A stretch of DNA of 64,000 nt, taken from the NCBI GenBank assembly GCA_964470965.1, contig CAYYIS010000003.1:129063-193062 (forward strand). Reading direction: 5' to 3'. Source of the stretch: CAYYIS01 sp964470965. Lineage in GTDB: Bacteria > JAAXHH01 > JABIQT01. The notes beneath the pieces were generated by a model. The model ran no database searches and was not told the origin of the DNA. It saw nothing but the letters and a program-made list of their open reading frames with translations. Of this stretch, positions 18,417 through 27,130 are shown piece by piece (the stretch's first letter is position 1; the number at the start of each line of letters is the position of its first letter). The position numbers and the translations under genes were made by a program.

Positions 18417-19859
18417 TCACCTGACCTTGTCGGCCCGATGGGTACGGCCGTCTTTGAGGAAGAGCATATGTGTGACGTTACCGGACTCATCCTTTACGAA
18501 TGTGATCTGGGCATCTTCCTCCTTCAGGTAAAACTCCCCTTCAGAACGGGGGATCAGTTCGTTGCGCACCTGTCCGGGCGGCTGACCGAACAGTCTGTTA
18601 CCGTCTCTGCTGACCGTCACGGTCAGGTGCGGCTGGAATTCGAACAGCCCGGTGTAGCTGTCGTATGCCTGGGGACTGACGAATGCCCTTGCCGCTCTCG
18701 GTGGCTGTCGGAGACGGTAGGCGGAATTGAGCAGGTGGAAGCCGACATCGTTTACATCGTTGGCAGCATTGGAGAGTACGACCACGCCGCGCCGGCGGCT
18801 CTTGTCAAAGCCGATGAACGTGGAGAATCCCCGAGTCATTCCATGCTGCCAGTGGATCACATTCTCACCGACTGTCCTCACAAGCCATCCTAATGCTGTC
18901 CCTTCGTTCTCACGCCCAGTAGGATACAGCGTCCGATTCGCAGTATCGAACGCAGCGGCGATTTTTACGGAATCCGACTTGTCATCTTCGGGCAACATGG
19001 GGAAAGCATAGATGAACCCCATCGCTGCCGAGACAAAGATATTCAAATCATGGGCGGTCGAATGCATCCCGGCAGCTGCGGGCATCGGCGGTAGGACGGA
19101 TGGTTCCGTCGGACGTAGCGCCCCGTCATGTCCTGTGGGTGTCTGAGCCTTCATGCCGGGTGTAGGCACAACGTGGGTGTTGGTCATCTTGAGCATGCCG
19201 AAAAGCCGCTCATGCAGAAGTTCATCGAAGGACTTCTCTTCTTTCAGTGACAGCACATGCCCCAGAAGGGCCATCCCCAGGTCGGAATATTCGTAGGTGG
19301 AACCGATGTCGCGTGTCAGAGTGTGGCTCGAGAGAAAGGCATACATGTCGTCCACGGTAAACCTGGCTAACGAGTTGTGTATTTCGTCCAGGGTACTGCT
19401 GTCCGCCAGCGCGGGCAGTCCGGAGGTATGGGTCGCCAGATGCTGAAGTGTGATGGACTGGCTGTTTCTGGTAGGCATGCGGACGGATTCAGGCAGAAAC
19501 ATGGATACCGGATCGCTCAGACTCACGTCACCCGTCTCGACCATATGCGCCAGCAGCGTGCCGGTCATCACGCCGGTGATGGCCCCCACCTCGAAAACGC
19601 TTGCGTTACTCACCCTGCGGATGGTACCCTGGTCGAGCGTGCCGTAGGCGTGGGTCCAACGGCCGTAACCCCGTATAATACCCACCACCATGCCCACACT
19701 CTGACGATAGGCGTCAACGCGCTCCCTGATGATGGTCATGGCCGGATCTTCTAGCGGCTTCTCTTCCTGGGCAAACACGGACGTCGGAAGAAGGCTCATG
19801 AATGCCAGCACAGGAAGAGCCGAAAGGAGGCGATACGCGGGAGAGATTTCCTTGAACAT
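18417..19859 (-). CDS. Secreted beta-lactamase-fold protein lacking the catalytic Ser and Lys
   Basis: A 480-residue serine-hydrolase/beta-lactamase (class C/AmpH-type) fold protein with a Sec signal peptide (MFKEISPAYRLLSALPVLAF..., cleavage after Ala30, VFA-Q). The motif that should read GS-x-TK is FEVGAITGVMTG: Ala93 and Gly96 replace the nucleophile and its lysine. The second motif is YSD (191-193) rather than YSN, while the third, WQHGMTRGF (His339, Gly340), is kept. A DUF3471-like lipocalin-type C-terminal domain (YTGLFEFQPHLTVTVSRDG onward) follows. The ATG at 19859 is chosen because it starts the signal peptide; the open frame extends 92 codons further upstream without features. Probably a pseudoenzyme. 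Confidence 0.85.
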   Translation of the reverse strand: MFKEISPAYRLLSALPVLAFMSLLPTSVFAQEEKPLEDPAMTIIRERVDAYRQSVGMVVGIIRGYGRWTHAYGTLDQGTIRRVSNASVFEVGAITGVMTGTLLAHMVETGDVSLSDPVSMFLPESVRMPTRNSQSITLQHLATHTSGLPALADSSTLDEIHNSLARFTVDDMYAFLSSHTLTRDIGSTYEYSDLGMALLGHVLSLKEEKSFDELLHERLFGMLKMTNTHVVPTPGMKAQTPTGHDGALRPTEPSVLPPMPAAAGMHSTAHDLNIFVSAAMGFIYAFPMLPEDDKSDSVKIAAAFDTANRTLYPTGRENEGTALGWLVRTVGENVIHWQHGMTRGFSTFIGFDKSRRRGVVVLSNAANDVNDVGFHLLNSAYRLRQPPRAARAFVSPQAYDSYTGLFEFQPHLTVTVSRDGNRLFGQPPGQVRNELIPRSEGEFYLKEEDAQITFVKDESGNVTHMLFLKDGRTHRADKVR

Positions 19860-19968
19860 TAAGATGTTATTCCGGGCCAAAATGAGAAGCCGTGTACATT
19901 TTGAAACACGGCCCAATATATAGTATTCTTCAAGCCTGTAAAGTATGAAAAATACCCATTGCAGTCGA

Positions 19969-20784
19969 TCATCGGAGCTCAACGATTCTGTTCTGGGCAT
20001 CGAACCGCGCCGTCTGAGAATAATGATAAACCTTAAGGTCATCGGAAATCGCAGTGGGAACCCGTATGATGAATTCCGCCCAATCCGGTGTATTGAACGC
20101 CAGAAACGCCAGATCGATCCCGCCGATAAGATCATCCGGGCTCCTGGAAAGATCCGGCAGCATCACAGGACCGGTGTCCGGCTGGTAGACCATATCCCGC
20201 TCATTGGCATTGATCGTCTTTATAGGGTATTCAATGTCCGCAGAATAACGGTCTGATTCAATTCGCGTGCACCCGTTTAACAGCCGGTTCGCCAACACCG
20301 ACTCCACGATCTCGTCCGGGGATTCCAGGACGGTGCCCGGTGCGGTCGTGAGATCCACCTTCAGGCTTTCGAAAGTTTCCTCGGAATCGATTATCTGCCG
20401 TTCCGGTTGTTCACCCAGCGAAGGCGGATACAACTTCATCCCTCTGTCTGCGATATCGAATGCCTTTAAAGCCATAAACTTGCTGCCGTCCAGCGAACAG
20501 ATAGGTACAAAATCAGCATTGGGCTGATAAAAGAGGTTTTCACTGGCACCGACCTGTTCGGTTTTACAGTTTACTCCCTGGATAAATGTGTGTGAAATCC
20601 CGGTATCTTTTTCGATAATGACACACCGGGAGTCTACAGGGATTCGGGCATTGTTAAGCGAATACGGAGGTTTGTGCGAGACGGTCTTCGGGGGTTTCTT
20701 TAGGGTGTCGATCCGAAAGGTAAAAAAGGAAAGCTGAAAGTCGATGGTTTCCACTATTACTCCTTGCGGGAACAGAAACTCCAT
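19969..20784 (-). CDS. Hypothetical protein, no family recognised
   Basis: A 271-residue soluble protein without signal peptide or membrane segment. It appears mixed alpha/beta, with a middle portion rich in acidic residues (DSEETFESLKVDLTTAPGTV) and the run LANRLLNGCTRIESDRYSAD. It ends RFDAQNRIVELR. It lies upstream of, and on the same strand as, the beta-lactamase-like gene, with about 110 bases between, so the two could share a transcript. No ribosome binding site is obvious before the ATG. Its codon use resembles its neighbours, which supports it being real, but I can give no function. Confidence 0.6.
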   Translation of the reverse strand: MEFLFPQGVIVETIDFQLSFFTFRIDTLKKPPKTVSHKPPYSLNNARIPVDSRCVIIEKDTGISHTFIQGVNCKTEQVGASENLFYQPNADFVPICSLDGSKFMALKAFDIADRGMKLYPPSLGEQPERQIIDSEETFESLKVDLTTAPGTVLESPDEIVESVLANRLLNGCTRIESDRYSADIEYPIKTINANERDMVYQPDTGPVMLPDLSRSPDDLIGGIDLAFLAFNTPDWAEFIIRVPTAISDDLKVYHYSQTARFDAQNRIVELR

Positions 20785-20888
20785 GGTTATGATATAAAAT
20801 GAGGTTAATTTATAGACGAGGAATTAGGGATGCAAGCCTCATCGATAATTATGCCCTATTAAATGGACTCACATCGTGCAGGTAACAG

Positions 20889-20906
20889 GTGATTTCATTA
20901 AATCAC
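20889..20906. promoter_or_regulatory. Inverted repeat before the glycosidase gene
   Basis: GTGATTT-CATT-AAATCAC, a perfect 7-bp inverted repeat with a 4-base centre, ends about 26 bases before the ATG at 20932. It has no T-run on either side, so an operator is more likely than a terminator. The regulator is unknown. Confidence 0.4.
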
Positions 20907-20931
20907 GCTAATGAAGGAAAATAGGATTACA

Positions 20932-22761
20932 ATGTATGAGCACCCCCTGTTTCAGAATCATCGCCCGTATACGAGATGGTGGTGGTTCTACGACGATATC
21001 AAACGAGAAGACATCACGCGCCAGCTCCAATGGGTGCGGGACTATCATTTCGGCGGCGTGGAAATCGCCTGGATGTATCCGCAGTCCGGTGCTTCGGAGG
21101 GGCCGCGCTGGCTGAGCCCGGAGTGGACGGATTTGGTTCGGTTCACCAAATCCGAGGCTGATCGGTTCGGCCTGGGATGTGATTTCACGTTCAGTACCGC
21201 TTGGCCTTTCGGAGGTTCCATCGTGCCTGAGAAAGACGCGGCGCAGGTATTCGGCGGCCTGTCCACCCAACGGATGGAAAAACCGTGGGAGCTTTCCTAC
21301 TACGGTCGGGGATATATCCTGAATCACCTCGACCGCGCCGCGGTCGAGCGATATGGTGATATAGTCGGCACGGCATTGAAACCGGCCATGGAGGGATCTG
21401 TCTCCGGACTGTTCAGCGACTCATGGGAGGTGTTTCCGGAGGGACTCTGGTCTACCGGGCTGGACGAAGTGTTCCGGGAGCGCTTTGATTATGATCTGGA
21501 GCCTTACAAACAGGATCTGGACGCCTATCCGGACGTCCGCTATGATTACAGAAAACTAGTCTCCGATGTTGTGCTCGACGGCTTCTTCAGGCCTTATATC
21601 GACGTCTGCCGGAACCTGTGCGGAGTCAGCCGGGTGCAGTGCCACGGTGCGCCGACGGATCTGGTGGCCGCTTTCTCTGAGGTGGACATACCGGAGTCGG
21701 AAACGCTCCTGTTCGAGCCGTATTTTTCTGCCATCCCGGCTTCGGGCGCGGCTCTGGGCGGCAAACCCGTGGTTTCCTGCGAGACGTTTACATGCATTTA
21801 CGGTTACGAATCCTGGCCTGCCAACTCACCGCACCACGGGCAGGAGCGCGTTGAGGACCTGAAGCTGCTGGCCGATTCCGTTTTCGCCAACGGCGTCAAT
21901 CACATATTCTGGCACGGCATGCCGTACAACACGGCCGGCGGCGGCAACACATTCTATGCGACAACCCATTTGGGGCCGGACTGCGCGTTTATCGATCAGC
22001 TCATACCGTTCAATCAGTACATGGAAACAGTAAGTGGATACATGAAAGCCGGTCGAACGTATACGGATGTGGCGGTATACCTGCCGATCGAAGACGTGCG
22101 AATGCTGCACCAGTTGCCGGAGGACCGGCAGACACCGGCCGGCACCTATTACTGGGAGTTCCAGGAAACGGCTCGACCGCCCCATTTGCTGGGCTACCAT
22201 CCGCTCTGGGTGTCGCCGCCGTTCCTGGAGGATGCAACGGTAGAAAGCGGATGCCTGCGTTGCGGCGATGCGGTCTTTAATGTGTTGTACGTCGACGTCG
22301 ACTGGCTGGATCATGAGACGTTGCAGGCCCTGACGCGCCTCGCCCAACAAGGCGCCCGCGTCTGTGTCTCCCGCCGTCCGAAGGAACCCGGTCGCCAAAC
22401 AGGGCGGGATTTTGACGGAGATTTCACCCGATTGATGAATCAGCCGTCCGTCTTCGCCGAACTCACCGCCGCCCATAACCGACCTCCGTTAGTGAACGGC
22501 CCCGATCTTCCTGAATTCTGGTGCCGTGTAGTCGACGGCGACTACCACTTGTTCCTGGCGCACCCCGACACAAAGCGTATCACCTATCCGATGCCGTACG
22601 AAGGCTTCCGCTCGACCGGGCCTATGGATCGCACCATAAATTTGAACATCAATGGGGCCTCACGGACCCTGACTGTTACGTTCGAACCGACCCAATCAAT
22701 TTTACTTCGCATGTCCTCTCGAGGTGCAGTGGATGAAATTGCGCTGCCGGAAGTACGATAA
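20932..22761 (+). CDS. Glycosyl hydrolase, GH106 alpha-L-rhamnosidase-like
   Basis: About 609 residues with the start RWWWFYDDIKREDITRQLQW followed by HFGGVEIAWMYP and FGLGCDFTFSTAWPFGG. This is the layout of the GH106-like TIM barrel, in which an aromatic W-F motif, 'I..QL..V...G.GGVEI' and 'G-W-P-FGG' are typical. The protein is shorter than characterised GH106 enzymes (about 1000 residues) and lacks a signal peptide, so it may be an intracellular relative. The ATG at 20932 has TAGGA seven bases upstream; an ATG at 20911 would add seven residues. The rhamnonate-dehydratase-like gene about 1.2 kb downstream fits rhamnose use. Confidence 0.65.
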   Translation: MYEHPLFQNHRPYTRWWWFYDDIKREDITRQLQWVRDYHFGGVEIAWMYPQSGASEGPRWLSPEWTDLVRFTKSEADRFGLGCDFTFSTAWPFGGSIVPEKDAAQVFGGLSTQRMEKPWELSYYGRGYILNHLDRAAVERYGDIVGTALKPAMEGSVSGLFSDSWEVFPEGLWSTGLDEVFRERFDYDLEPYKQDLDAYPDVRYDYRKLVSDVVLDGFFRPYIDVCRNLCGVSRVQCHGAPTDLVAAFSEVDIPESETLLFEPYFSAIPASGAALGGKPVVSCETFTCIYGYESWPANSPHHGQERVEDLKLLADSVFANGVNHIFWHGMPYNTAGGGNTFYATTHLGPDCAFIDQLIPFNQYMETVSGYMKAGRTYTDVAVYLPIEDVRMLHQLPEDRQTPAGTYYWEFQETARPPHLLGYHPLWVSPPFLEDATVESGCLRCGDAVFNVLYVDVDWLDHETLQALTRLAQQGARVCVSRRPKEPGRQTGRDFDGDFTRLMNQPSVFAELTAAHNRPPLVNGPDLPEFWCRVVDGDYHLFLAHPDTKRITYPMPYEGFRSTGPMDRTINLNINGASRTLTVTFEPTQSILLRMSSRGAVDEIALPEVR

Positions 22762-22795
22762 ATGATAAATATACTCTATCTAGACAGGAGCCCCA

Positions 22796-23911
22796 ATGCA
22801 GGATCCCCGACACGATAAACTGGCCCGCGTGCTTGTAGAACATTCTATCCGAATCCAGCCTGGAGAACGGGTACTCATCGAAGCATTCGACATACCGGAC
22901 GAGATGGTTGTGGCGTTGATGCGCACGGTCCGGGAGGCAGGGGGTACTCCGCTTGTATCGCTCAAACATCAAAAAGTCCAGCGCGAGCTGATCCGCGCCG
23001 GCGACGCGTCGGTGGAGACGGCAGGGGACTATGAAGCATACCGAATGAAGCAGGTGCAGGCCTACATCGGTCTGCGCGGCAGTCACAACGTGATGGAACT
23101 GTCCGATGTCTCGTCCGGTGCTATGAATCACTACGAGCAGAACTGGCTGAAACCTGTACACTTCGATATCCGGGTGCCGGATACCAAATGGGTGGTCCTC
23201 CGCTGGCCACTCCCGTCCATGGCGCAGCAGGCCAATATGAGTACCGAGGCGTTCGAGGATTTTTACTTCGATGTATGTACGATGGATTACGGTAGGATGG
23301 CGAACGCTATTGACCCGCTCAAGGAACTCATGGAACGCACCGATCAGGTCCACATCACCGGCGAGGGTACGGACCTTACGTTCAGTATCAAAGACATTCC
23401 GGCTATTCCCTGTGCCGGTGATGCTAACATTCCGGATGGCGAATGCTTCACCGCGCCCGTTAAGGAATCGGTCAGAGGCGTCATCCGGTTTAACACGCCG
23501 ACCCTGTATCACGGCGTCACGTTTACCGATATTCAACTGCGTATTGAGAACGGCAGGATCGTGGAGGCCAACGCCAACAATGGGGATCGCCTCAACGAAA
23601 TCCTGGACGCCGACGAAGGCGCCCGCTACATCGGTGAATTCGCCATAGGCTTCAATCCGTATATAACCGAGCCTATGCTCGATATCTTATTCGACGAAAA
23701 AATCGCCGGATCTTTCCACTTCACCCCGGGTCAGGCCTACGAAGAAGCCGACAACGGAAACCGCTCAAGCGTCCACTGGGACATGGGTATGATCCAGACA
23801 CCGGTAGACGGGGGTGGGGAGATCATGTTTGATGGAGAGGTTATACGGCGGGATGGGATGTTTGTGGTGGAGGCGTTGAAAGGGTTGAATCCGGAGGCGT
23901 TGAAGGGGTAG
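22796..23911 (+). CDS. M29-family metallo-aminopeptidase
   Basis: A 371-residue cytoplasmic aminopeptidase of the AmpS/PepS/T family. The N-terminal domain starts with LARVLVEHSIRIQPGERVLI. The metal and catalytic residues of the family are suggested by IPDGECFTAPVKES (Glu), YIGEFAIGFN (Glu), IAGSFHFTPGQAYEEADNGN (His, Tyr) and SSVHWDMG (His, Asp). AGGAG precedes the ATG. It lies 34 bases after the glycosidase, so the two are probably co-transcribed. It likely trims peptides imported by transporters such as the Opp system at the window start, though this link is inference. Confidence 0.88.
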   Translation: MQDPRHDKLARVLVEHSIRIQPGERVLIEAFDIPDEMVVALMRTVREAGGTPLVSLKHQKVQRELIRAGDASVETAGDYEAYRMKQVQAYIGLRGSHNVMELSDVSSGAMNHYEQNWLKPVHFDIRVPDTKWVVLRWPLPSMAQQANMSTEAFEDFYFDVCTMDYGRMANAIDPLKELMERTDQVHITGEGTDLTFSIKDIPAIPCAGDANIPDGECFTAPVKESVRGVIRFNTPTLYHGVTFTDIQLRIENGRIVEANANNGDRLNEILDADEGARYIGEFAIGFNPYITEPMLDILFDEKIAGSFHFTPGQAYEEADNGNRSSVHWDMGMIQTPVDGGGEIMFDGEVIRRDGMFVVEALKGLNPEALKG

Positions 23912-23923
23912 GGAGGCATTGAA

Positions 23924-24973
23924 TCAAACCATCGAAGTATTCACCGTCACCCCGAACCCCGGTGATTCATCAGGCTGTAGATAGCCGCCGATTACATCAG
24001 GCATTCCGAGCCACAGTCCATCCGACGCGGGAATCCACTGGTCCGAATGAGCTTCCGCCGGCTCGGTGCAGTCGGTGGCCATGAGCAGGTGAAGCCCCCA
24101 GACTTCCCCACCGCGGTGTGGAATTACAGGTATCCCGTAGCGATGGGCAATTTCCAGGATACGTAGACCGGCCGTGATGCCGCCGCACCAGGTGATGTCC
24201 GGTTGCCAGATATCCAGCGCACCCGTGCTCGCTATGCGTTCGAAGGTATGGTGTGAAAAGTCATGCTCGCCACCGGCAAGGAGGATCGGCTTGACCTGCG
24301 GGCGCAGCTTTGCCAGTTCTTCCAGATGGTCCGGCGTACAGGTATCTTCGAACCAGAGGATCTCATACGGTGCCAGGCGATGCGCCATCTTCAATACCAC
24401 CTCCGGTGCCCAACCCATGTAGCTGTCTATCATCACCTGGCCGTTCGGACCTACCGTCTCACGCGCCTGTGCGGCCGTTTCGGCGGCGGCGTCATAATCC
24501 GAGTCGCCGGTCCAGCCCTGGAAAAACTTCACGGCGGTGAACCCTTTGTCCCGCGCCAGTGCGAAATCCGATCCGGTGGCATAGGCCCGTATGCGGTCTC
24601 TTTTTCGTCCACCGAGCAGATCATAGACCGGCTTTCGTTCGGCTTGGCCCAGCAAGTCCCACAGTGCCAGGTCTACGCCGCTCAGAGCCATGAGAGGGAT
24701 GCCTGCGCGCCCGTACGGCAGGGAGGCGAAGTAAAGGTCGTCCCAGATGGACCGGATGTCGTCCGTGCTCCCCATGGTCCGCCCCAGCAAGTGGTGCCGT
24801 AGATGCCGGTTGATCACCAGCGCCCCCGGCTCACCCCCGCCCCCTACACCGAAGCCGGTCACCCCGGCATCGGTGTCGATACGGACGACGATCTGCCAGA
24901 AACAGGATTGCCACACCCTCCCCGGTTCACGGTTCCATTTCGGATAGACGGCTTTGATGTCGGTGATCTTCAT
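23924..24973 (-). CDS. Enolase-superfamily dehydratase, L-rhamnonate-dehydratase-like
   Basis: Converts a sugar acid to a 2-keto-3-deoxy acid. The barrel carries GVDLALWDLLGQAERKPVYD, then RIRAYATGSD, a single Lys in AVKFFQGW (not KxK), the metal ligands Asp (MIDSYMGW), Glu (LWFEDTC) and Glu (AGGEHDF), then DIWQPDITWCGGITA and the catalytic His region VIPHRGGEVWG, and SPGFGVTV at the end. As I recall E. coli RhmD, these same stretches are its conserved blocks, including the lone Lys. ATG 24973 sits six bases after AGG; the frame extends to 24988, but that would overlap the upstream PhyH stop. Confidence 0.82.
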   Translation of the reverse strand: MKITDIKAVYPKWNREPGRVWQSCFWQIVVRIDTDAGVTGFGVGGGGEPGALVINRHLRHHLLGRTMGSTDDIRSIWDDLYFASLPYGRAGIPLMALSGVDLALWDLLGQAERKPVYDLLGGRKRDRIRAYATGSDFALARDKGFTAVKFFQGWTGDSDYDAAAETAAQARETVGPNGQVMIDSYMGWAPEVVLKMAHRLAPYEILWFEDTCTPDHLEELAKLRPQVKPILLAGGEHDFSHHTFERIASTGALDIWQPDITWCGGITAGLRILEIAHRYGIPVIPHRGGEVWGLHLLMATDCTEPAEAHSDQWIPASDGLWLGMPDVIGGYLQPDESPGFGVTVNTSMV

Positions 24974-24980
24974 CATTCGC

Positions 24981-25718
24981 CTAAGCATTCTGCTTATGGA
25001 AGGGAAACGACCCTTTGAATGGCCGGGGGCTGGAGACGTACCACACGCCTTCGTACATGGGGCAGGTCTGGTAATGGCAGACCACGTTGCACCGCTCCAT
25101 GTCGTCGTTATCCTTGGCGCCCTGATGCGGGATGTGACTCAGAAACACGACCGCGTCCCCGGCCTGGGGGTGCAGGACCACGTGGTCCTGCGCACGGCAC
25201 CATTCTTCGAATTTTTCATGCTCGACCTTCGGGTAAAGGTGTTTAGGTTCGGACAAATGGCCGTTCTTGACGAACTTGAGGTGCCCCTCGCCCGGATCAT
25301 TGTTCTGGAAATAAAACGTCGTGTTGATGCTACTGGGCTGCACTGCCAGCCGATGATCGCCCGTTGCCCGTTTTTCGTTCCAGTAGCCATAAAAATCCAT
25401 GTGCCATTCCTGGAGGTATTTGCCGGGATTGATGTGCGCCCGGTAGCTGCGTAGCTGGCACTGCTTGCCCATCATGGCGTACAGGATCGACGCCACGCTC
25501 GGGTGTCCCACCAGAGGACCAAAGAGCTCGGGCTCCCGGTCCAGAAGCGTGTCGAACCACATATTGCCCACCGTGTTCAAGCCCTCCTGCCATCCCTTTT
25601 CCTTGGCATAAAATATCCGTGCACGCAGCCGCTCCGTTTCCTCCGGCGCGAGCGCCCCCTCAATTAGAAGAAAGCCGTCACGCTCCAGCTGATCGAGTTT
25701 TTGGTGGAGATCGTCCAT
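24981..25718 (-). CDS. Phytanoyl-CoA dioxygenase (PhyH) family protein
   Basis: Predicted Fe(II)/2-oxoglutarate oxygenase of 245 residues. HxD appears as EWHMDFYGYW (His106, Asp108). The distal ligands lie in FLSHIPHQGAKDN (His195 or His198), with Arg209 a candidate 2-oxoglutarate anchor. AGGAG precedes the ATG. Its stop lies 7 bases before the start of the rhamnonate-dehydratase-like gene on the same strand, so the two are probably an operon. This suggests the oxygenase modifies a compound in the same sugar pathway. The substrate is unknown. Confidence 0.86.
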   Translation of the reverse strand: MDDLHQKLDQLERDGFLLIEGALAPEETERLRARIFYAKEKGWQEGLNTVGNMWFDTLLDREPELFGPLVGHPSVASILYAMMGKQCQLRSYRAHINPGKYLQEWHMDFYGYWNEKRATGDHRLAVQPSSINTTFYFQNNDPGEGHLKFVKNGHLSEPKHLYPKVEHEKFEEWCRAQDHVVLHPQAGDAVVFLSHIPHQGAKDNDDMERCNVVCHYQTCPMYEGVWYVSSPRPFKGSFPFHKQNA

Positions 25719-26038
25719 CAGTTTACTCCTTATTATCGAATTAAACGCTTGCCTGAACGTTGTAAATCGTCAATAAATGTATTTAATGGTGTGCCAGATT
25801 TGCAAGCTATAAATTTGTTTGCAAGATTCTGCGGAGGATTCTATTCAATAAACCGCGTCTTAAAGAGCTTCAGGCGAGAGAAACCGACATCCCGGCGATT
25901 GTGAGCATTGCTTTAAGTGAATGGAAAGAAGCGGCGGGGCTTTCAATATAGTAGCCACTTCCAGGCCAATGCTGCGCTTGCCCGAAACGTGCACTTGTTT
26001 TGGCGCCTTCCGAATATAAAGAAAATCGATTGTAACCG
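25719..26038. other. Divergent intergenic region with a direct repeat
   Basis: 320 AT-rich bases between divergent genes. TTTGCAAG occurs twice as a direct repeat (25799-25806 and 25818-25825, start-to-start 19 bases), about two helix turns apart, which is a plausible operator layout. A possible minus-strand promoter (TTGCAA, 18 bases, TACATT) uses the same repeats. A 38-codon frame ending TAG near 25951 (KELQARETDIPAIVSIALSE inside) looks protein-like, but I cannot assign it. Confidence 0.35.
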
Positions 26039-27124
26039 ATGAATATAAAAGGTATAAACGTCACAACTTATGCGGTTAACCATCGGGAAACTTGGGTTTT
26101 CGTCCAGATAGACACCGATGAGGGAATCCAGGGCCTGGGAGAACTGAACCCGTCTGCCCCGCGCGGCGCCTGCCTTGCTGCCCTCCGCCAACTGGAGCAA
26201 CTGCTGATCGGCGAAGACCCCTGCCAGATCGCACACCTGACAGAAATGGTTAATATGACCGCGATGGATCGGCCCGGAATCCACGCCTTCAGCGCCATCG
26301 AACAGGGACTCTGGGACATACTCGGAAAATCGCTTGGTGTGCCTGTCTACACGCTTCTGGGCGGCCGTTGTCGCGATGAGATTCGCGTTTATGCCAATAT
26401 CACCCGCAACACATTCGAACTGACCCCGGAAGCATTTTCCGAAAGCGCCAGCGCCGCCGTTGCCGATGGGTTTGACACGCTGAAAATAGCACCGTTCAGT
26501 GGTCATGGGCTGTCCCCCGTAGACGACTTCCGGACAGCAGAAAACGGACTCCGATGTGTACACGCGGTCCGGGACGCTGTCGGACCCGATGTGGGGCTTA
26601 TGGTTGACCTCTACGGCATGTACACGGCCGACTGTGCCCTAAAAATAGCCTATGCCCTGGACGGCACAGATCTGTTCTGGTTAGAGGAGCCGGTGAGGGA
26701 CGGGGATATCGAAGGCTATGCGCGGGTGAAAGCGGAATGCCAATTCACCGTGGCCGGCGGTGAGCGGATGCAACTGCTCAAAGGGTACCGGGACGTGCTC
26801 GAACATCCGATGATGGATGTGATCATGCCGGACGTTACCATCGTCGGCGGCATCGGAGCGCTGAAGCAATGTGCGTCGGCGGCTGAAGCGTGTGGCATGC
26901 AGACAGCACCGCACGGCCCGTTTGGACCGATCACGGTGGCCTCCGGTATCCAGGCCATGGCATCCCATCCCGGTTTCCTCATCCTCGAATACCCCTGGGG
27001 CCTTACTCCCCAGCGCCCTGATCTCACCGTTCCGCCAGAACGCATCGAAAACAGCCGGATCGCGGTGCCGGACGGACCCGGGCTCGGGGTTGTGTTGAAT
27101 GAGGAGCTGATCCGAACAGGCTGA
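26039..27124 (+). CDS. Mandelate racemase / muconate lactonizing enzyme family protein (sugar-acid dehydratase type)
   Basis: Enolase-superfamily enzyme of 361 residues. The capping domain (HRETWVFVQIDTDEGIQGLG) is followed by GIHAFSAIEQGLWDILGKSL and the barrel. Acid/base and metal residues visible are Lys in DTLKIAPFSG, Asp in MVDLYGMY, Glu in WLEEPVRDG and in VAGGERMQL, DVIMPDVTIVGG, and a His in TAPHGPFGPI. The APHxPxGP pattern is reminiscent of galactonate-type dehydratases, but the exact substrate is open. No ribosome binding site is evident. It is followed at 6 bases by the DUF1499 gene. Confidence 0.85.
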   Translation: MNIKGINVTTYAVNHRETWVFVQIDTDEGIQGLGELNPSAPRGACLAALRQLEQLLIGEDPCQIAHLTEMVNMTAMDRPGIHAFSAIEQGLWDILGKSLGVPVYTLLGGRCRDEIRVYANITRNTFELTPEAFSESASAAVADGFDTLKIAPFSGHGLSPVDDFRTAENGLRCVHAVRDAVGPDVGLMVDLYGMYTADCALKIAYALDGTDLFWLEEPVRDGDIEGYARVKAECQFTVAGGERMQLLKGYRDVLEHPMMDVIMPDVTIVGGIGALKQCASAAEACGMQTAPHGPFGPITVASGIQAMASHPGFLILEYPWGLTPQRPDLTVPPERIENSRIAVPDGPGLGVVLNEELIRTG

Positions 27125-27130
27125 ACCCCC

